The position numbers were made by a program, and so were the translations under genes. Shown one piece after another: positions 5,569 through 6,826 of a stretch of DNA of 6,826 nucleotides. Source of the DNA: Candidatus Omnitrophota bacterium. Lineage in GTDB: Bacteria > Omnitrophota > Gorgyraeia > Gygaellales > Profunditerraquicolaceae. Under the pieces are notes generated by a model. That model was not told the DNA's origin. It was given only the letters and a program-made list of their open reading frames with translations, and ran no database searches. Location: NCBI GenBank assembly GCA_023818905.1, contig JAMWDE010000041.1, forward strand, positions 1-6,826, read 5' to 3'. The stretch's first letter is position 1. Every line of letters begins with the position of its first letter.

Positions 5569-6498
5569 CTAAGCAAGATTGTTTAAGATTACCCTCTCTA
5601 TATCCTGACTAGTAAGATTGTATTCTCTTAAGAGCTCCTGTGGTTCTCCTGATTGACCAAATCTGTTTCTTATGCCTAAACGCAGAACCTTACAAGGAAA
5701 ATTTTCAGCTACTACCTCGTCAATACTAGAGGCCAATCCTCCCACTACACTATGCTCCTCGCAGACCAATATAAAACGGTGGATACGAGCCAACCTCAGT
5801 ATCGTCTCTGTATCCAATGGTCTTACGGTATGTAGATTAACTACGGTTATCTTTACGCCTTTTTTTAAAAGACTCTCTGCCGCAATTAGTGCCTCATTTA
5901 CCATAATCCCGCAAGCAATAACTGCTACGTCTTTACCTTCCTTTATAACCTGTGCCTTACCAAATACAAACTCACCCTTATTCTCTATGGTAGGCACTTT
6001 AGGTCTTCCTAATCTGATATAAAATGGACCAGGTATAGCTAGGCTTGCGATAACTGCATCGCGCGTCTGTGGTCCATCGCAAGGAACTATAACCTTCATA
6101 TTTGGAATAAGTCTCATTAGGGCAATATCCTCTAAAGCCTGATGGCTTGAACCATCTGGACCTACAGTAATACCGGCATGGGAAGCAACTATCTTTACAT
6201 TAAAATTATTATAACATATGGTATTCCTTACCTGATCCCAGGCTCTACCAGTAGCAAACATAGCGAATGTAGAGACAAAAACTATCTTAGAACAACTTGC
6301 TAAACCCGCTGCAGTAGCCATAAGGTTCTGTTCTGCCACGCCAAAGTTAAAGAACCTATCTGGAAATTCTTTAGCAAAAAGGGTTGTGCGTGTTGAACAG
6401 GATAAATCTGCATCCAAAACTACAATGTCTCTATTGCGTTTACCCAATTCTACTAAGGTCTGACCATAGATATCACGTTGATATAACATCTCTGCCAT
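5569..6498 (-). CDS. Transketolase, C-terminal subunit
   Basis: This 309-residue chain carries the Pyr domain (about 1-170) and the C-terminal transketolase domain (about 185-309) of a two-polypeptide transketolase. Visible motifs are F-GVAEQNL (52-58), whose Glu56 matches the ThDP-activating glutamate of the family; STFA-F (76-81); SHAGITVGPDG-SHQ-LED (106-123); PFYIRLGR (158-165); and the C-terminal EEHSVVGGL (247-255). The enzyme belongs to the non-oxidative pentose phosphate pathway and supplies ribose-5-phosphate, the substrate of Prs encoded downstream. A DXS identity was considered because ispE follows. DXS is normally one long chain and the adjacent N-subunit fits split transketolase better. 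The ATG at 6498 is the first start; no good Shine-Dalgarno is seen before it. A second Met three codons in (ATG after GCA GAG) is an alternative start. It follows the N-subunit by 23 nt and ends 12 nt before ispE. Confidence 0.93.
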   Translation of the reverse strand: MAEMLYQRDIYGQTLVELGKRNRDIVVLDADLSCSTRTTLFAKEFPDRFFNFGVAEQNLMATAAGLASCSKIVFVSTFAMFATGRAWDQVRNTICYNNFNVKIVASHAGITVGPDGSSHQALEDIALMRLIPNMKVIVPCDGPQTRDAVIASLAIPGPFYIRLGRPKVPTIENKGEFVFGKAQVIKEGKDVAVIACGIMVNEALIAAESLLKKGVKITVVNLHTVRPLDTETILRLARIHRFILVCEEHSVVGGLASSIDEVVAENFPCKVLRLGIRNRFGQSGEPQELLREYNLTSQDIERVILNNLA

Positions 6499-6521
6499 AG
6501 TTAATTTAACTCGTTGAAATC

Positions 6522-6826
6522 TTATTCTAACTCTTTTAGCGCTCTCTCTGCCTCTTCTTTTGTAGGTGCGCGGCCATGAAAATCTACCACATTTTCCATA
6601 AAAGACACACCTTTGCCTTTGATGGTGTGAGCAATAATTACAGCAGGTTTATCGGTGGTCTCTTTTGCCTGTTGATAAGCAGAGAGTATCTGTCTCATAT
6701 TGTGGCCATCTATCTCTATTGTGTGCCAACCAAAGGCCTGCCATTTCGCTATCAAGGGTTCTAAATTCATAATCTCGCACACCTTACCATCTATCTGATA
6801 TCCATTATAGTCCACAATGGCACACA
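6522..6826 (-). CDS. Transketolase, N-terminal subunit (3' end only)
   Basis: This is the C-terminal ~100 residues of the thiamine-diphosphate (pyrimidine-distal, PP-domain) half of a split transketolase; the 5' part lies beyond the right edge. Transketolase moves two-carbon ketol units between sugar phosphates in the cytoplasm. The visible part opens with the conserved V-DYNG-QIDG stretch at the end of the ThDP/metal-binding motif, followed by LEPL-KW-AFGW, the IDGH motif, then HTIKGKGVSFME and HGRAP near the end, all typical of the family. A GTG at 6815 could be read as a start, but it is the Val of the internal AIVDYNG-type motif, so the frame is left open to the window edge. The gene ends with TAA 23 nt before the C-terminal subunit, so the two chains are almost certainly co-transcribed and form one enzyme. 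Confidence is high for the family; only the missing 5' part is uncertain. Confidence 0.94.
   Translation of the reverse strand, partial: CAIVDYNGYQIDGKVCEIMNLEPLIAKWQAFGWHTIEIDGHNMRQILSAYQQAKETTDKPAVIIAHTIKGKGVSFMENVVDFHGRAPTKEEAERALKELE

Noticed and set aside
6522..6815. GTG at 6815 as the true start of a short 97-residue protein
   Set aside because: The GTG is the Val of the conserved transketolase AIVDYNG-type motif and the frame stays open to the window edge, so the gene is truncated by the window.
5569..6826. A DXS (1-deoxyxylulose-5-phosphate synthase) reading for the two thiamine enzymes, prompted by the adjacent ispE
   Set aside because: DXS is a single long chain; separate N and C subunits with these motifs match split transketolase.
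1..6826. CRISPR array, insertion sequence, phage or defence genes
   Set aside because: No spaced direct repeats, transposase, integrase or related motifs were seen; all sizeable genes are housekeeping.
1..6826. Possible stop-codon reassignment, as in some uncultured lineages
   Set aside because: TAA, TAG and TGA all end genes at the expected family lengths (TGA for ispE and pth), so the standard code holds.

Overview
This window is a bacterial housekeeping segment in which every gene is on the minus strand. Reading with transcription, from right to left, the order is: the 3' end of a split transketolase N-terminal subunit, the transketolase C-terminal subunit, ispE, a spoVG with an unusual zinc-ribbon insertion, tRNA-Gln(UUG), glmU, prs, rplY (long CTC/TL5 form), pth, rpsF, and the 5' end of a small predicted membrane protein. 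The genes are tightly packed. pth and rpsF overlap by 4 nt, glmU and prs are 3 nt apart, and tktC and ispE are 12 nt apart. All three stop codons are used, so the standard bacterial code applies.

The DNA is AT-rich and the proteins favour Lys, Ile and Arg. The ispE / tRNA-Gln / prs / rplY / pth / rpsF order is a conserved bacterial block seen, for example, in deltaproteobacteria. A split transketolase and spoVG in front of that block, together with the protein style, suggest an uncultured anaerobic lineage such as Candidatus Omnitrophota. That placement is inference from gene order and was not tested by a search.

Region by region: 5569-6826 encodes a two-chain transketolase (non-oxidative pentose phosphate pathway). 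4684-5556 is ispE (MEP isoprenoid pathway). 4265-4657 is spoVG, followed by a possible weak terminator and a possible promoter in the 115-nt gap before tRNA-Gln. 1836-4037 is glmU and prs, which make UDP-GlcNAc and PRPP. 180-1808 carries translation genes: ribosomal protein L25, peptidyl-tRNA hydrolase and ribosomal protein S6. 1-145 is the start of an unrecognised single-pass membrane protein. Pentose phosphates from transketolase feed Prs through ribose-5-phosphate; the other links are shared growth functions rather than one pathway.

I see no mobile element, CRISPR array, defence system or clearly new multi-gene system. The items most worth a second look are the zinc ribbon inserted inside SpoVG, the changed acetyltransferase-site residues and shortened beta-helix in GlmU, and an Asp-to-Ala change in the PRPP loop of Prs.
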